Made by a program: the position numbers and the translations under genes | Notes under the pieces: model-generated | Told to the model about the DNA's origin: nothing | Databases searched by the model: none | Seen by the model: only the letters and a program-made list of their open reading frames with translations | Source of the DNA: JAJUJL01 sp041736465 | GTDB lineage: Bacteria > Chloroflexota > Anaerolineae > Anaerolineales > UBA4823 | DNA: 64,000 bases | Direction of reading: 5' to 3' | Assembly: GCA_041736465.1 (NCBI GenBank) | Contig: JBGSTO010000462.1 | Coordinates: forward strand, 186,001-250,000 | Shown: piece after piece, positions 43,246 to 52,053 of the stretch | Layout: every line of letters begins with the position of its first letter | How positions within the stretch are numbered: position 1 is the stretch's first letter

Positions 43246-44270
43246 TCACCCGCCAGGAGAACTGGGCGGTTTGTTTCGATGGACTGCACTGCTGCTCTTG
43301 CGACTGTCAGGGCTGCCACTCCTTGATCCCCACCGACCGCCACCGGCTCATCGTGCAAGATGGCGTGAGCGAAACTGGCTGCCTGGAGATGGTACATATC
43401 TTCATCACTGGAAGCGAGGGTAACAGGTGAGCTGCCATCCCGCAGCCACAGGGCTTCTTGATGAGTCCTGCCAAAGACGGTCTCGACTGCTCCGGAAGGA
43501 CCTAACAGGCGTTCAGGAAGTGGGTCTGGATTTACCCCCGGCGGCAAACCCCAGCACACCTGGAAATTGCCGAGATCACCGGAAGCGAATCGCACGGTGA
43601 TGCTGGCGGTGTCCCAGGCGAGATGGTCGATTGTGCTGAGCTCAGGCCTGCCCGTGCCCAGGCGCAATCCTTGGGCGTACACAGCCTCGGGTGGCGAAGC
43701 GAAAAGGCTGCTCCAGGTGTCGAACAGATGCACTGCCATGTCGACGACCGGTCCACCGTTGGCGTGAGCATCGTGCATTTCCAGCTTGGGACGGATTTCC
43801 CGAAAATCAGTGGCGTGATAGAACAAGGGTTTTGCGATCTTTCCGGCGGCAATATATTCTTTGAGCGCCGCCATCACGGGAGAATGCCGGCGCATAAAGC
43901 CCAGCATCAGCTTTACACCTTTGGCCTGGGCTGCAGCGAGCATTTTCTGGGCATCGCCCAGGTGTAAGGCCATCGGTTTTTCGCACAGCACATGCTTGCC
44001 GCGATCGATGGCAGCCAGAGTGGCGCCGGCATGCAGGTTGGTGGGAATGCATACCGAGACTGCGTCGATGCCGGGCTGGTCGAGCGCGTCCGCATAATCG
44101 GTGTACCAGCTATCCAGACCGCAGGTTAAGGCGAGTTTTTGAGCGCGCTCAGGGCGGATGTCGACAACGGCGCGGATCTGCGCGTGGGGCAGGCGCGACC
44201 AGCTCTCGGCATGGATGGTGCCCATCATCCCGCAGCCGATAATGCACACACCTAACGGTTTATTGCTCAT
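43242..44270 (-). CDS. Gfo/Idh/MocA family dehydrogenase (342 aa)
   Basis: NAD(P)-dependent sugar or inositol oxidoreductase. The start at 44270 gives 'LGVCIIGCGMMGTIHAESWS', the Rossmann dinucleotide loop, near the N-terminus; an earlier in-frame start would overlap the previous gene. 'VSVCIPTNLHAGATLAAIDR' and the catalytic neighbourhood 'GKHVLCEKPMALHLGDAQKM' (Glu-Lys-Pro) are present. The C-terminal beta-sheet domain has 'GGPVVDMAVHLFDTWSSLFA' with the His/Asp pair. It may oxidise or epimerise a sugar released by the GH31 glycosidase or imported by the ABC transporter. It follows the isomerase-like gene by 20 bases and overlaps the esterase gene by four. Confidence 0.88.
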   Translation of the reverse strand: MSNKPLGVCIIGCGMMGTIHAESWSRLPHAQIRAVVDIRPERAQKLALTCGLDSWYTDYADALDQPGIDAVSVCIPTNLHAGATLAAIDRGKHVLCEKPMALHLGDAQKMLAAAQAKGVKLMLGFMRRHSPVMAALKEYIAAGKIAKPLFYHATDFREIRPKLEMHDAHANGGPVVDMAVHLFDTWSSLFASPPEAVYAQGLRLGTGRPELSTIDHLAWDTASITVRFASGDLGNFQVCWGLPPGVNPDPLPERLLGPSGAVETVFGRTHQEALWLRDGSSPVTLASSDEDMYHLQAASFAHAILHDEPVAVGGDQGVAALTVARAAVQSIETNRPVLLAGE

Positions 44271-44290
44271 TGTGGTTTGCCTCGAAGCGG

Positions 44291-45052
44291 TCAAGAGAAT
44301 AATGCGCGCAGATAATCGCGGCAAGCTCTCGCGCTGGCAAGGGCCTCGGGCAGTACTTCATCCCGTTCGACAGCCAGCCAGGGGAGAGGCAGGTCTTGAA
44401 TGGCATGCTTGACGGCTGTGAAATCGACATCTCCCTGCCCCAGGTCGGTGAAGCGATCCGGCGTCGTGTCTTTCATGTGCAGGTAGCGAACACGTTCTTT
44501 GAAGCGGTGGATGATATCGGCAGGGCGATGCCCGGAGCGGTGCACCCAGGCGACATCCAACGCAAGTCCGAAATCTTGTTGGTGGGTGTGTTCAACCAGG
44601 TACTCCAATTCGTGCAGCTCCTGCTGGAGCTCCCAGTAATGGTTGTGGTAGCACAACAGCAAGCCCTGCTGGCGGCAAATGTCGCTGACACGCTGCAGTA
44701 CTTCGACCTCGGCTGCTAATTCCGGTTGGGTTTTCCCGCTTTCTTTGGGTTTGCCGCTGATCAGGAGAAAGGGTGCTCCGACTGCGGCAGCAAACCGGGC
44801 AGCCTGCGTATAGAAATCGTACAAAGGCTGGATGGCTTCTGGGCTGTGCAGCTCACCGTGAACGTGCAAACCCGATACTGCCAATCCGCTGCGATTCAGC
44901 AGCTCGGCGAAGGCGCCGGGGCGGGAAAGGTCAAGGCGGTGAGCGCCAATTTCAAGCCCATCGTACCCGGCTGATTTGATCTCGGTCAATAACTCGGGCA
45001 GGTTTTGGTGGTATTGGTTGTTCCAGACATTGGTTTGGATAGCGATTTTCAT
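44291..45052 (-). CDS. Sugar phosphate isomerase/epimerase, xylose-isomerase-like TIM barrel (253 aa)
   Basis: ATG at 45052 follows GAGGA; longer frames overlap the LarA-like gene. The TIM barrel of the AP-endonuclease-2 type shows 'MKIAIQTNVWNNQYHQNLPE', 'YDGLEIGAHRLDLS', metal-binding His/Glu positions 'LLCYHNHYWELQQELHELEY', 'LALDVAWVHRSGHRPAD', 'RVRYLHMKDTTPDRFTDLGQ' and 'WLAVERDE'. The divalent-metal site (Glu, Asp, His, Glu) looks intact. Such proteins isomerise or dehydrate ketoses and inosose-type compounds and often neighbour Gfo/Idh/MocA dehydrogenases, as here; the pair likely handles the same intermediate. Confidence 0.88.
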   Translation of the reverse strand: MKIAIQTNVWNNQYHQNLPELLTEIKSAGYDGLEIGAHRLDLSRPGAFAELLNRSGLAVSGLHVHGELHSPEAIQPLYDFYTQAARFAAAVGAPFLLISGKPKESGKTQPELAAEVEVLQRVSDICRQQGLLLCYHNHYWELQQELHELEYLVEHTHQQDFGLALDVAWVHRSGHRPADIIHRFKERVRYLHMKDTTPDRFTDLGQGDVDFTAVKHAIQDLPLPWLAVERDEVLPEALASARACRDYLRALFS

Positions 45053-45065
45053 GGCGTCCTCGATT

Positions 45066-46337
45066 TTATGGGATGAATGGGATGGTGGCTGAGGCCATTG
45101 GCATGATCGCAATGCGCGCTCCAGGCGCCAAATGCTGGAGCGCAGCATCGATTGCGGGTTGAAGCTGTGGAACAGGATTGAGCAGCAGCTCGCCGGCAAA
45201 AGTCTGCGGCAACTCACTGAGCATATACAGGTGAACCCTGACGGCATCCCGGGAGATCTGATAGGCTTTGTGCGGTCCAACCCGAAAGCCTTCGCGCTGG
45301 AAGCGCTCGATCACCTGTGCGTGACCGGTCATGCCTTGCATCCAGGTTTCATAGCCGCGGCTGCCGGTGCCTTCCGGGCAGGCGGCTGCCAGCAGTACCA
45401 CGGCTCCAGGCGCGGCGATCAGGCAGGCGTGTGCAAGACCTTTTTGGGCCTGGTACAGGTTGATATCTTTTGGATGCCCTCCCGGCGAGGCGATGATCAG
45501 ATCGTAGGGGGCGGATACGCTCACCTGGCAGATCTGGCGCGCCAGAGGTATTCCAACAGCCATTACTGCTCTTGGGTCACCTGCCAGCGCATGCACGATC
45601 TCTTTGTGATCGTTCAGAATGGCATTCAGGGCAAAGTGGATACCAATTTTGGCGCCTATTTCTTCGACATCCTGCCGGGCGGGGTTGCGCTCGAATTCTC
45701 CCAGGGCCGACAAGGGGTGGGCCATCATGGCGTGGTTGTGGTTGATGGTTTTGCGACCGGCGAGGCCGATAGCCGCCGACTTGACCCCGCCAGAGAACCC
45801 CTGGAACTGGTGAGGCTCGATGTTGCCTACCACCAGACGGAGATCAGCCTGAATATAATGGCTGTTTATCCAAACCGGTGTTCCCCGGCTGGTTTCGCCC
45901 AAATAGCTAAGCGATGTCTCGTCATCGGCGTCGTGGCAGATGACCGGGTAGCGTTTTAGAATATCCGGCGGAACTACCGATGGATATTCGCCAACCGGCA
46001 TGGGCGGGTGGGTGCCGGTGGCGATCAGCAAGGTGATCTTCTCCGGCGGCAAGCCGGTATCTTCCAGGTCTTGCAGCAGGGAGGGGAGCAGGTGCTGGTG
46101 CGGGACTGGACGGGTTTTGTCGTTGATGGCCACTGCGGCGCTGTGCACTGAGGCAAAATCGGACAGCTGCACACCTCCCAGGGGATGGGCAAGCGCAGCT
46201 TTCACCAGGGCAGACGGATCGGCGGCTGCCGGCGTCTCATTGGGAGCTATCACCTCTACCTGTAAATCGTCAGGCAGCGTGAATCTCAGTTTTGTTTTTC
46301 CATAGGGAATGCTGTACTCGGTCAAGGCTTTCACCAT
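45066..46337 (-). CDS. LarA-like nickel-pincer-dependent racemase/epimerase (423 aa)
   Basis: Matches lactate racemase LarA with all active-site residues at a constant two-residue offset from the Lactobacillus enzyme: His110 ('ATGTHPPMP'), His176 ('NIEPHQFQG'), Lys186 ('SGGVKSAAIGLAGRKT') and His202 ('INHNHAMMAH'). The Lys carries the covalent nickel-pincer nucleotide. The maturation genes larB, larC and larE are not in the window, so the cofactor must be made elsewhere. LarA homologues racemise or epimerise many 2-hydroxy acids and sugar acids. In this sugar/uronate operon a sugar acid (aldonate) substrate is more likely than lactate; that is inference. Confidence 0.88.
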   Translation of the reverse strand: MVKALTEYSIPYGKTKLRFTLPDDLQVEVIAPNETPAAADPSALVKAALAHPLGGVQLSDFASVHSAAVAINDKTRPVPHQHLLPSLLQDLEDTGLPPEKITLLIATGTHPPMPVGEYPSVVPPDILKRYPVICHDADDETSLSYLGETSRGTPVWINSHYIQADLRLVVGNIEPHQFQGFSGGVKSAAIGLAGRKTINHNHAMMAHPLSALGEFERNPARQDVEEIGAKIGIHFALNAILNDHKEIVHALAGDPRAVMAVGIPLARQICQVSVSAPYDLIIASPGGHPKDINLYQAQKGLAHACLIAAPGAVVLLAAACPEGTGSRGYETWMQGMTGHAQVIERFQREGFRVGPHKAYQISRDAVRVHLYMLSELPQTFAGELLLNPVPQLQPAIDAALQHLAPGARIAIMPMASATIPFIP

Positions 46338-46376
46338 CTAACGAAAGGGTAACACCTTTGCAGCGCCGGCAGCCGA

Positions 46377-48167
46377 TCAGTCCACGGTCAGAGTCTTGCT
46401 GAGGTTGCGGGGAAAATCCGGATCAAAACCGCGCTGCACGCTGAGGTGGTAGGAGAGCATTTGGAGCGGAATCACTGCCAGCAGGGAGCTCAAGGGTGCT
46501 TCACAGTGCGGCAAAGTGAGCAGGTGGTGGACATTGGCGCGCAGGCGGGCATCGTCGGGTCCGATGGCTATTGCCCGACCGCCGCGGCAGGTGACCTCAT
46601 TGATGCCGCTGACCAATAAGGGGACATCGCCTGTGCCAACGACGAAAATGACGGGGTAGTCTTGTGTAACCGCAGCCAGGGGTCCGTGTTTGAATTCGGT
46701 GGAAAGCATTCCCTCGCAGTGCGCATAGGTGATCTCTTTGAGCTTTAACGCACCTTCGAGCGCGGTGGAGTAGGTCAAGCCGTAACCCAGGCAGTACAAA
46801 TCATCAGCGCCGGCTAGCTCTACAGCCAGCGCTTCGACTGGCGCGGCAGACTGCTCGATGGTAAGCCGGATCAGCTCGGGTAGGGCGAGAAGTGCAGCTG
46901 TGCTGCGGTTGGCAAGGCGATGTGCAAGGTACATAAAAGCAATCGCCTGATTGGTGAAGGTTTTGGTTGCCGGCACGCTGATCTCGTAACCGCATACCAG
47001 CGGAAGCCAGCGTTCGCTGATCTGGGTCAGGGTGGAACCGATGACATTGACCAGTCCATAGATAGTCATGCCGCTGCGCCGGGCGGCCTCGATTGCATTG
47101 AGCACATCTTTGGTCTCGCCGCTCTGGCTCACAAAGATACCCACGTCTTTGGGTGAGAGCGCAGGGGCATATTGGGCGATGAATTGGGGCGCCAGGACGG
47201 GCACAGCAGGGCGACCGGCAATGCTGCCAAAATATACTGCGCCAGCCAGACAGGCATGGTAGCTGGTGCCGCACCCGACCAGGTACAGGTGGCGGGCTTT
47301 CTGGATGCGTTCCAGGATAGGCGCCAATGTCTGGGCGCTCTCCAACCAGTGCAGCAGCTCGGCGGAAACGGCGGCTTGTTCGTGGATTTCTTTAAGCATG
47401 AAATGCGGATAGCCGCCCTTCTGCACGGCTTCCATGCTTTCAGACACTGTTTCAGCCTGGCGCTGGATCAGGCTGCCGTCTTCCACCCGCCGCACCTCTG
47501 CACCGGAGGCATCCATGATGACGATCTCGCCATCGTAAACTCGCAGGATGCGCCGGGTGAGGGGCAAAATTGAGGGCAGATCCGAGGATAAGCAGGTGAA
47601 ATCATCGGACAGACCGACTGACAGGCCAGAGCCTTTTTTTACCGCGTACAGACGATCTTCGCCAACCCTGCCGATCACCAGGGCGTAATCGCCCTCCAGG
47701 TCTTGATAGGCGCAGCGGATGGCATTGAGCAAGTCGTGCCCGCGATTGATATAGCGTTCGACTGCGTGAACGCAGGATTCCCCGTCGTTGGATGAGCGTA
47801 CGACCATGCCCTCGGCAATGAACTGCTCGCGCAGCTCGACGTTGTTGACCACATTGCCGTTGTGCGCTCCGACCAGCTTGCCGTCAGAGTCGATATGGGG
47901 TTGAGCGTTAGCCTGGGAAGGGGCGCCGAATGTTGCCCAGCGCAGCTGTACGATGCCTCGGTTTCCGCTCATTTCAGCAAAATTCAACCGGCTGCTGACT
48001 TCATCGATCTTGCCAACATCCTTGCGCAGGTCAATTTCACCGTTGGTGTTCAGCGTGGCGCAGCCGACCGAGTCGTAGCCGCGGTAGGATAAGCGTTGCC
48101 CAGCCTCTAGCAGGATTTCGCCGAGCGGGCGCTCAGATTGGGTGACAATACCGAATATTCCACACAT
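46377..48167 (-). CDS. glmS: GlmS-like glutamine-fructose-6-phosphate aminotransferase (596 aa)
   Basis: The start gives 'MCGIFGIVTQSERPLGEILL', with the N-terminal Cys nucleophile of class II amidotransferases. 'RLSYRGYDSVG' and 'GAHNGNV' (oxyanion Asn-Gly) are kept. The glutamine-binding loop reads 'RWATFGAPSQANAQPH' where E. coli has RWATHGEPSEVNAHPH, so His77 and His86 are Phe and Gln. Two SIS domains follow ('YLVGCGTSYHACLAGAVYFG', 'VSQSGETKDVLNA', 'GALKLKEITYAHCEGMLSTE', 'FKHGPLA') and the C-terminal 'NLSKTLTVD' keeps the catalytic Lys. Isomerase function looks intact, glutaminase efficiency less certain. It lies in a catabolic operon, so it may be a paralogue. A stem-loop lies just before the start. 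Confidence 0.85.
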   Translation of the reverse strand: MCGIFGIVTQSERPLGEILLEAGQRLSYRGYDSVGCATLNTNGEIDLRKDVGKIDEVSSRLNFAEMSGNRGIVQLRWATFGAPSQANAQPHIDSDGKLVGAHNGNVVNNVELREQFIAEGMVVRSSNDGESCVHAVERYINRGHDLLNAIRCAYQDLEGDYALVIGRVGEDRLYAVKKGSGLSVGLSDDFTCLSSDLPSILPLTRRILRVYDGEIVIMDASGAEVRRVEDGSLIQRQAETVSESMEAVQKGGYPHFMLKEIHEQAAVSAELLHWLESAQTLAPILERIQKARHLYLVGCGTSYHACLAGAVYFGSIAGRPAVPVLAPQFIAQYAPALSPKDVGIFVSQSGETKDVLNAIEAARRSGMTIYGLVNVIGSTLTQISERWLPLVCGYEISVPATKTFTNQAIAFMYLAHRLANRSTAALLALPELIRLTIEQSAAPVEALAVELAGADDLYCLGYGLTYSTALEGALKLKEITYAHCEGMLSTEFKHGPLAAVTQDYPVIFVVGTGDVPLLVSGINEVTCRGGRAIAIGPDDARLRANVHHLLTLPHCEAPLSSLLAVIPLQMLSYHLSVQRGFDPDFPRNLSKTLTVD

Positions 48168-48182
48168 AGTTGGGAAAGGGAT

Positions 48183-48217
48183 GGGTGCTGCAGGCGTACA
48201 GAAATCCTGCAGCACCC
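48183..48217 (-). repeat. Stem-loop between uxaA-like and glmS-like genes
   Basis: Perfect 12-base inverted repeat gggtgctgcagg (48183-48194) with cctgcagcaccc (48206-48217), 11-base loop. On the transcript it sits between the uxaA-like stop (48226) and the glmS-like ATG (48167), ending 15 bases before the ATG. No T-tract follows on the minus strand, so it is unlikely to terminate; it may control translation or mRNA processing. It is too small for a glmS ribozyme. Confidence 0.8.
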
Positions 48218-48225
48218 GTTATTTC

Positions 48226-49392
48226 TCAGGCGCTCCGGTAAAGCTTGGTGATGACAAACTCATCGTGCCGCAGCGCTTCGGCAGAGGTCAGGCGGCCGTT
48301 GATCGTGCGCGCCATCATCTCCATGACCTTGTCGGCAGCCTGATCGAGGTTGATCTCGATTCGCAGCAAGCCGGTGAGGTCGACATCGATGTGCTCCGAC
48401 ATGGTCTGGACGGTCAACGGATTTGCCGACATCTTGATCACTGGCTCGATCAGATTGCCGATGATATTTCCCTGACCGGTGGTGAACAGGTGCAGGGCGG
48501 CGCCGGCGGCGCAGCACAGGGTTACCATTTCTGCAGCCGCGGAGGATGAATCCATGAAGTGCAAACCTGACCCTGCAGGCTCTTCGGCAGGCTCGAGTAT
48601 GGATTGCACCGTGCAGCGTCCCATTTTCTCTACGTTGCCGAAAGCCTTCTCCTCGATGGTCGAGAGCCCACCGCGAATATTGCCCTGGGTGGGCTGGGAG
48701 CCCATCAGGTCGGCATCCTGAGAATTGATGAAATCCTGGTAAGCCTGGAAGGTCTGCATGAACTTTTCGCTCACCTGCGGCGTGGCGCAGCGCTCGGCGA
48801 TCTTAAACTCTGCGCCGGTGACTTCGGAAGTCTCGCCGAAGATCAAGGTGTTGCCGAGTTTTTCCAGGCGCTCGAAAACACGCCCGACGGTGGGGTTGGA
48901 GGCCAGACCGGAGGTGGTGTCCGATTCGCCGCACTTTGTCGAAACCCAGATCTCGTCCAATTCAACCGGGACGCGGGGAAGCTCGCTGGCAAAGTGAACA
49001 AATTCCTTTGCCTTGCGCGAGGCCATCTCTATTGTCTTGAGATCGCCATAGCGTTCGATGGAGAAGCCGGCTGCGGGCTTCCCTGTCTGGGCGATGGCGT
49101 CCACAATGAAGTTGGTCCAATTAGGCTCAATGCCGATGACCACTACGGCAGCCACATTGGGATTGCGACCCGTGCCGATCAGGGTGCGGAAGGTGAGGTC
49201 CAGGTCGGCGCCGAACTGCAGGCGACCGTAGGGGTGGGGGAGCGCGATGGTACCACGGATCAGGCGAGCGACGCCTTCGGCCGCGGCATTGGAGATGTCG
49301 TCCACAGGTAGAATGAGCACGTGGTTGCGGATGCCAACACGTCCATTCTCACGACGATACCCAGTCAAAGGAATGTCGGTATAGGATGTCAT
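48226..49392 (-). CDS. UxaA-family altronate/galactarate dehydratase, large part (388 aa)
   Basis: Second half of the altronate/galactarate dehydratase family, encoded separately from the SAF domain gene. The N-terminus 'YRRENGRVGIRNHVLILPVD' is the usual start of the C-terminal UxaA/GarD domain. 'TKCGESDTTSGLASNPTVGR' is the family's strongly conserved metal/substrate signature, and 'CCAAGAALHLFTTGQGNIIG' with 'PVIKMSANP' follow. ATG at 49392 overlaps the SAF gene's stop (ATGA), so the two halves are made together. The enzyme removes water from a sugar acid (altronate, galactarate or similar) to a 2-keto-3-deoxy acid. It supports uronate or aldonate catabolism in this locus. Confidence 0.9.
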   Translation of the reverse strand: MTSYTDIPLTGYRRENGRVGIRNHVLILPVDDISNAAAEGVARLIRGTIALPHPYGRLQFGADLDLTFRTLIGTGRNPNVAAVVVIGIEPNWTNFIVDAIAQTGKPAAGFSIERYGDLKTIEMASRKAKEFVHFASELPRVPVELDEIWVSTKCGESDTTSGLASNPTVGRVFERLEKLGNTLIFGETSEVTGAEFKIAERCATPQVSEKFMQTFQAYQDFINSQDADLMGSQPTQGNIRGGLSTIEEKAFGNVEKMGRCTVQSILEPAEEPAGSGLHFMDSSSAAAEMVTLCCAAGAALHLFTTGQGNIIGNLIEPVIKMSANPLTVQTMSEHIDVDLTGLLRIEINLDQAADKVMEMMARTINGRLTSAEALRHDEFVITKLYRSA

Positions 49393-49676
49393 TTGGACCA
49401 CCTCAAAGTTTTGATGTTGTGAACATGAACGTGCGCTCCCGGGGCGACAGCCTGGGTTGCCTGACCAATCGTGCGGCTGTACTCAGTCACCTGAGATCCC
49501 TCAGCCAATGCCCGCATCGCCACTTTGTGTCCCAGGGGGACATCGTCAGCCAGCTTCACTGTGGTCACGAACTCGCCTTCCAGTGTAACGACGCCGACTT
49601 CCTCGCCTTTCTTCAAGTCTTTTACAGCAACGCCGACATCATCGTCTTTTTCGTGGATCAAGATTGCATGTGCCAT
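49389..49676 (-). CDS. UxaA-family dehydratase, SAF-domain subunit (95 aa)
   Basis: Small SAF domain ('AILIHEKDDDVGVAVKDLKK', 'LADDVPLGHKVAMRALAEGS', 'YSRTIGQATQAVAPGAHVHV', 'HNI'), the N-terminal module of altronate dehydratases. The His-Val-His-Asn-Ile ending is the family hallmark. Start at ATG 49676 is eight bases after AAGGAG; an ATG two codons earlier (49682) is too close to that site. It forms the active enzyme with the adjacent large part, with which it overlaps by four bases. Separate genes for these halves are common in Gram-positive and Chloroflexota genomes. Confidence 0.9.
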   Translation of the reverse strand: MAHAILIHEKDDDVGVAVKDLKKGEEVGVVTLEGEFVTTVKLADDVPLGHKVAMRALAEGSQVTEYSRTIGQATQAVAPGAHVHVHNIKTLRWSK

Positions 49677-49749
49677 AGACATTTCTCCTTATCTACATCA
49701 GTTGTTTACCGGACAGACTCCGGAACGTGAAGCGCCTCAAATAGGCGTA

Positions 49750-51993
49750 TCAACCTACAGATACCTCGTAGCCCTCTGGGATTTGAGCGGCAATGACCGC
49801 ACCAAGAGTGCGCAGCCGGACGCCTTCCGGCAATCCTGAAATGATTGCCTTGCCATCATTTTGAAGGACATCGATGGGCAGCTTTGGATGCTGAATTCCA
49901 GTTTGGGGAATTCCAAAGATGTAAATCTCCTCGACGAGGGGCTTGCTTTCCAAATCACGTGTATTCTCCGCTGCCGGTCCCAGAGGCAGCATTGTGCCTT
50001 CTCTACCAAAAACCGGGATACGATCCAGAGGCTCGACTAAGTCCAGCACTTGCGGGCCTTCGAGACGCTCGCTGCTCCATATGTTATACCACCCACCTGC
50101 CGGCAGGTACACACGGACATGCCCGCCAGGCTGGATAATGGGCGCTACGAGCAGGGATGGGCCAAGCATGTACTGCTCTTCGAACCCCCAGGATAAGGGA
50201 TCATCCGGGAAGGCAAGCGGCATGGCGCGCATCACCGGCATGCCGGTTTGCGAGGCCTGGAGAGCGCAGGCCTCCAGATAGGGGATCAAGCGGTAGCGCC
50301 AGCCGAGCCAGGTGCGGACGATCGTCTCAGCCTGCTCCCCGAATTCCCATGGTTCGCGCGGGCCGATGCCGTGGAAGCGAGTATGAGACATCATGATGCC
50401 CGCCTGCGTCCAGCGGATATACAGCTCGGTAGAGGGCATGCCGATGGCAAATCCGCCAATGTCGTGCGAGTAATTTGCCCCGCCGGTCATTCCCCAGGAT
50501 AGACCGCCGCGGATACTGGCTGCCATCCCTTCCCAGTCCACCTGCGGGTCGCCGCCCCATTGAATAGGATAACGCTGGCTTCCGATCCAACCGGCGCGCC
50601 CCCAAACTAGGCTGTCGTTTGGGCGGTAGCGCTGACCGGCTTCGTAGGCGCAGCGGTTGTACAGCATTGCATAGACATTATGAATGGTTTGCCCCGAGTC
50701 GCCGTTCGAGGCTACCACGCTGACAGGTACCGCTTCTCCATAATCCGTCTTCACGGTGGCGACGCCGATCTCATACAGGCTGCGGTGCATCTGCAAGTAC
50801 CACTCGAATGCGTCCGGATTGGTGAAATCGATGATACCACTTGGCATCAGGTGGGGAACGGAGGTGTCGAAGGGTTCAGGGAACCAGCGGTAAACAAAGG
50901 GCGTCCCGTCAGGATTGCGCAGCAGATAGCCCTTTTCAGCCAGCTCAACGAAAAGCGGGTTGCGGATGGAAATGTAAGGGTATTCCCACAAGCACAAATA
51001 AAAGTCCAGGTTGTCCAATGCGCGTACAAAGGCAGCCGGATCGGGGTAGCGCTCGGGATCCCAGGAAAAATCGAAGCGAGTGTCCATGCGGTGCCAGGCG
51101 CGCCCGTCCAGAACGATCACATCACAGGGGATGTGATGCTGGCGCAATTTTTCGGCTATCTGCAGAGTTTCCTCGGCTGTTCGATAATAGGCACGCGACA
51201 TCCAGGCCCCGTAGCTCCAGCGCGGCGGAACAGGCGCCCGACCGGTGATGCCTGTGTACTTCGCCAGGATCTCGGCCGGTGTATCGCCGGGGATGAAGAA
51301 CATATCCAGGCTCGGATCGAGAAGATTGATCACATAGGTGCGGTGCGACCAGGGCGGATAGCCCACACCGTGGGTGACTTTCGAGGGGGTGTTGATGAAA
51401 AATCCCCAGCCGCGTTGGCTCCAGGCGAACGGGGCGTTTTTGTAGGAGATCTCTGCATTTACGGTGGTGGCATCCCGGTTCCAGTTGTCGATCAGCATGC
51501 CGCGGCGATTGAGAGGACCGAATTTTTCTCCCAAACCATAGACCGCCTCCCCGCTCCGCAGCGCAAACGAGATAATCCAGGCTTCCTGTCCTGGTTTATC
51601 CATGTGGGCGAAAGGCGCCATGCGCAGCTCGCCGTTAATGGTGCGGTCGTTGGCCGATTCCATCAGCAGGAGGTCGTCTTTGAAGAACTTCATCTGCAGC
51701 GGGCTGGACTGCAATTCAAGGCGCAGCCGCCCAGAACGCAGGATGCACGCGGTCGGGCTGGGACTTTCGACCTGGCACTCCTGGGGCTCCAGGCTGCCTA
51801 CGATCAGGCCGTAATCGTTTTTGTGCGGCGGACCCCACTGCAAGCGAACGATGTCCTGTGCGAAGAAGGAGATATGCAAATCTCCCGCATGGGTTTGAAG
51901 CCGGGCTCCGTTTGGTGTGGAGGATTTTAGTTTTATAGACTCGATGCGTGTATATCCTTGTTGGATACGCAAGCCTTCTTGTTCGAAAAGCAT
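49750..51993 (-). CDS. GH31 glycosidase, alpha-xylosidase-like (747 aa)
   Basis: Full-length family 31 enzyme. The nucleophile is Asp417 in 'VKTDYGEAVP' and the acid/base Asp482 in 'WGGDPQVDWEG', almost at the same numbers as E. coli YicI (416/482). N-terminal galactose-mutarotase-like beta domain (about 1-250), 'VYGLGEKFGPLNRRG', then the barrel ('RAPVPPRWSYGAWMSRAYYR', 'DFSWDPERYPDP') and C-terminal sheet domain. No signal peptide, so it acts on imported oligosaccharides. The YicI-type motifs favour alpha-xylosidase; other alpha-glycosidase or sulfoquinovosidase specificity is not excluded. It belongs to the ROK-headed operon with the ABC transporter. Confidence 0.9.
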   Translation of the reverse strand: MLFEQEGLRIQQGYTRIESIKLKSSTPNGARLQTHAGDLHISFFAQDIVRLQWGPPHKNDYGLIVGSLEPQECQVESPSPTACILRSGRLRLELQSSPLQMKFFKDDLLLMESANDRTINGELRMAPFAHMDKPGQEAWIISFALRSGEAVYGLGEKFGPLNRRGMLIDNWNRDATTVNAEISYKNAPFAWSQRGWGFFINTPSKVTHGVGYPPWSHRTYVINLLDPSLDMFFIPGDTPAEILAKYTGITGRAPVPPRWSYGAWMSRAYYRTAEETLQIAEKLRQHHIPCDVIVLDGRAWHRMDTRFDFSWDPERYPDPAAFVRALDNLDFYLCLWEYPYISIRNPLFVELAEKGYLLRNPDGTPFVYRWFPEPFDTSVPHLMPSGIIDFTNPDAFEWYLQMHRSLYEIGVATVKTDYGEAVPVSVVASNGDSGQTIHNVYAMLYNRCAYEAGQRYRPNDSLVWGRAGWIGSQRYPIQWGGDPQVDWEGMAASIRGGLSWGMTGGANYSHDIGGFAIGMPSTELYIRWTQAGIMMSHTRFHGIGPREPWEFGEQAETIVRTWLGWRYRLIPYLEACALQASQTGMPVMRAMPLAFPDDPLSWGFEEQYMLGPSLLVAPIIQPGGHVRVYLPAGGWYNIWSSERLEGPQVLDLVEPLDRIPVFGREGTMLPLGPAAENTRDLESKPLVEEIYIFGIPQTGIQHPKLPIDVLQNDGKAIISGLPEGVRLRTLGAVIAAQIPEGYEVSVG

Positions 51994-52053
51994 ATTGTGC
52001 CTCAGTTTGTATCAGAATATGGGTCGAGCAGCTCGCCAGACCCTGTGCCTGGT

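Noticed and set aside
48168..48225. glmS ribozyme/riboswitch before the glmS-like gene
   Set aside because: Only a 12-bp hairpin in a 58-base gap; far too short for the conserved ribozyme core.
50680..51930. 416-codon open frame on the plus strand inside the GH31 gene
   Set aside because: Shadow of a high-GC gene; the minus-strand frame holds both GH31 catalytic Asp residues.
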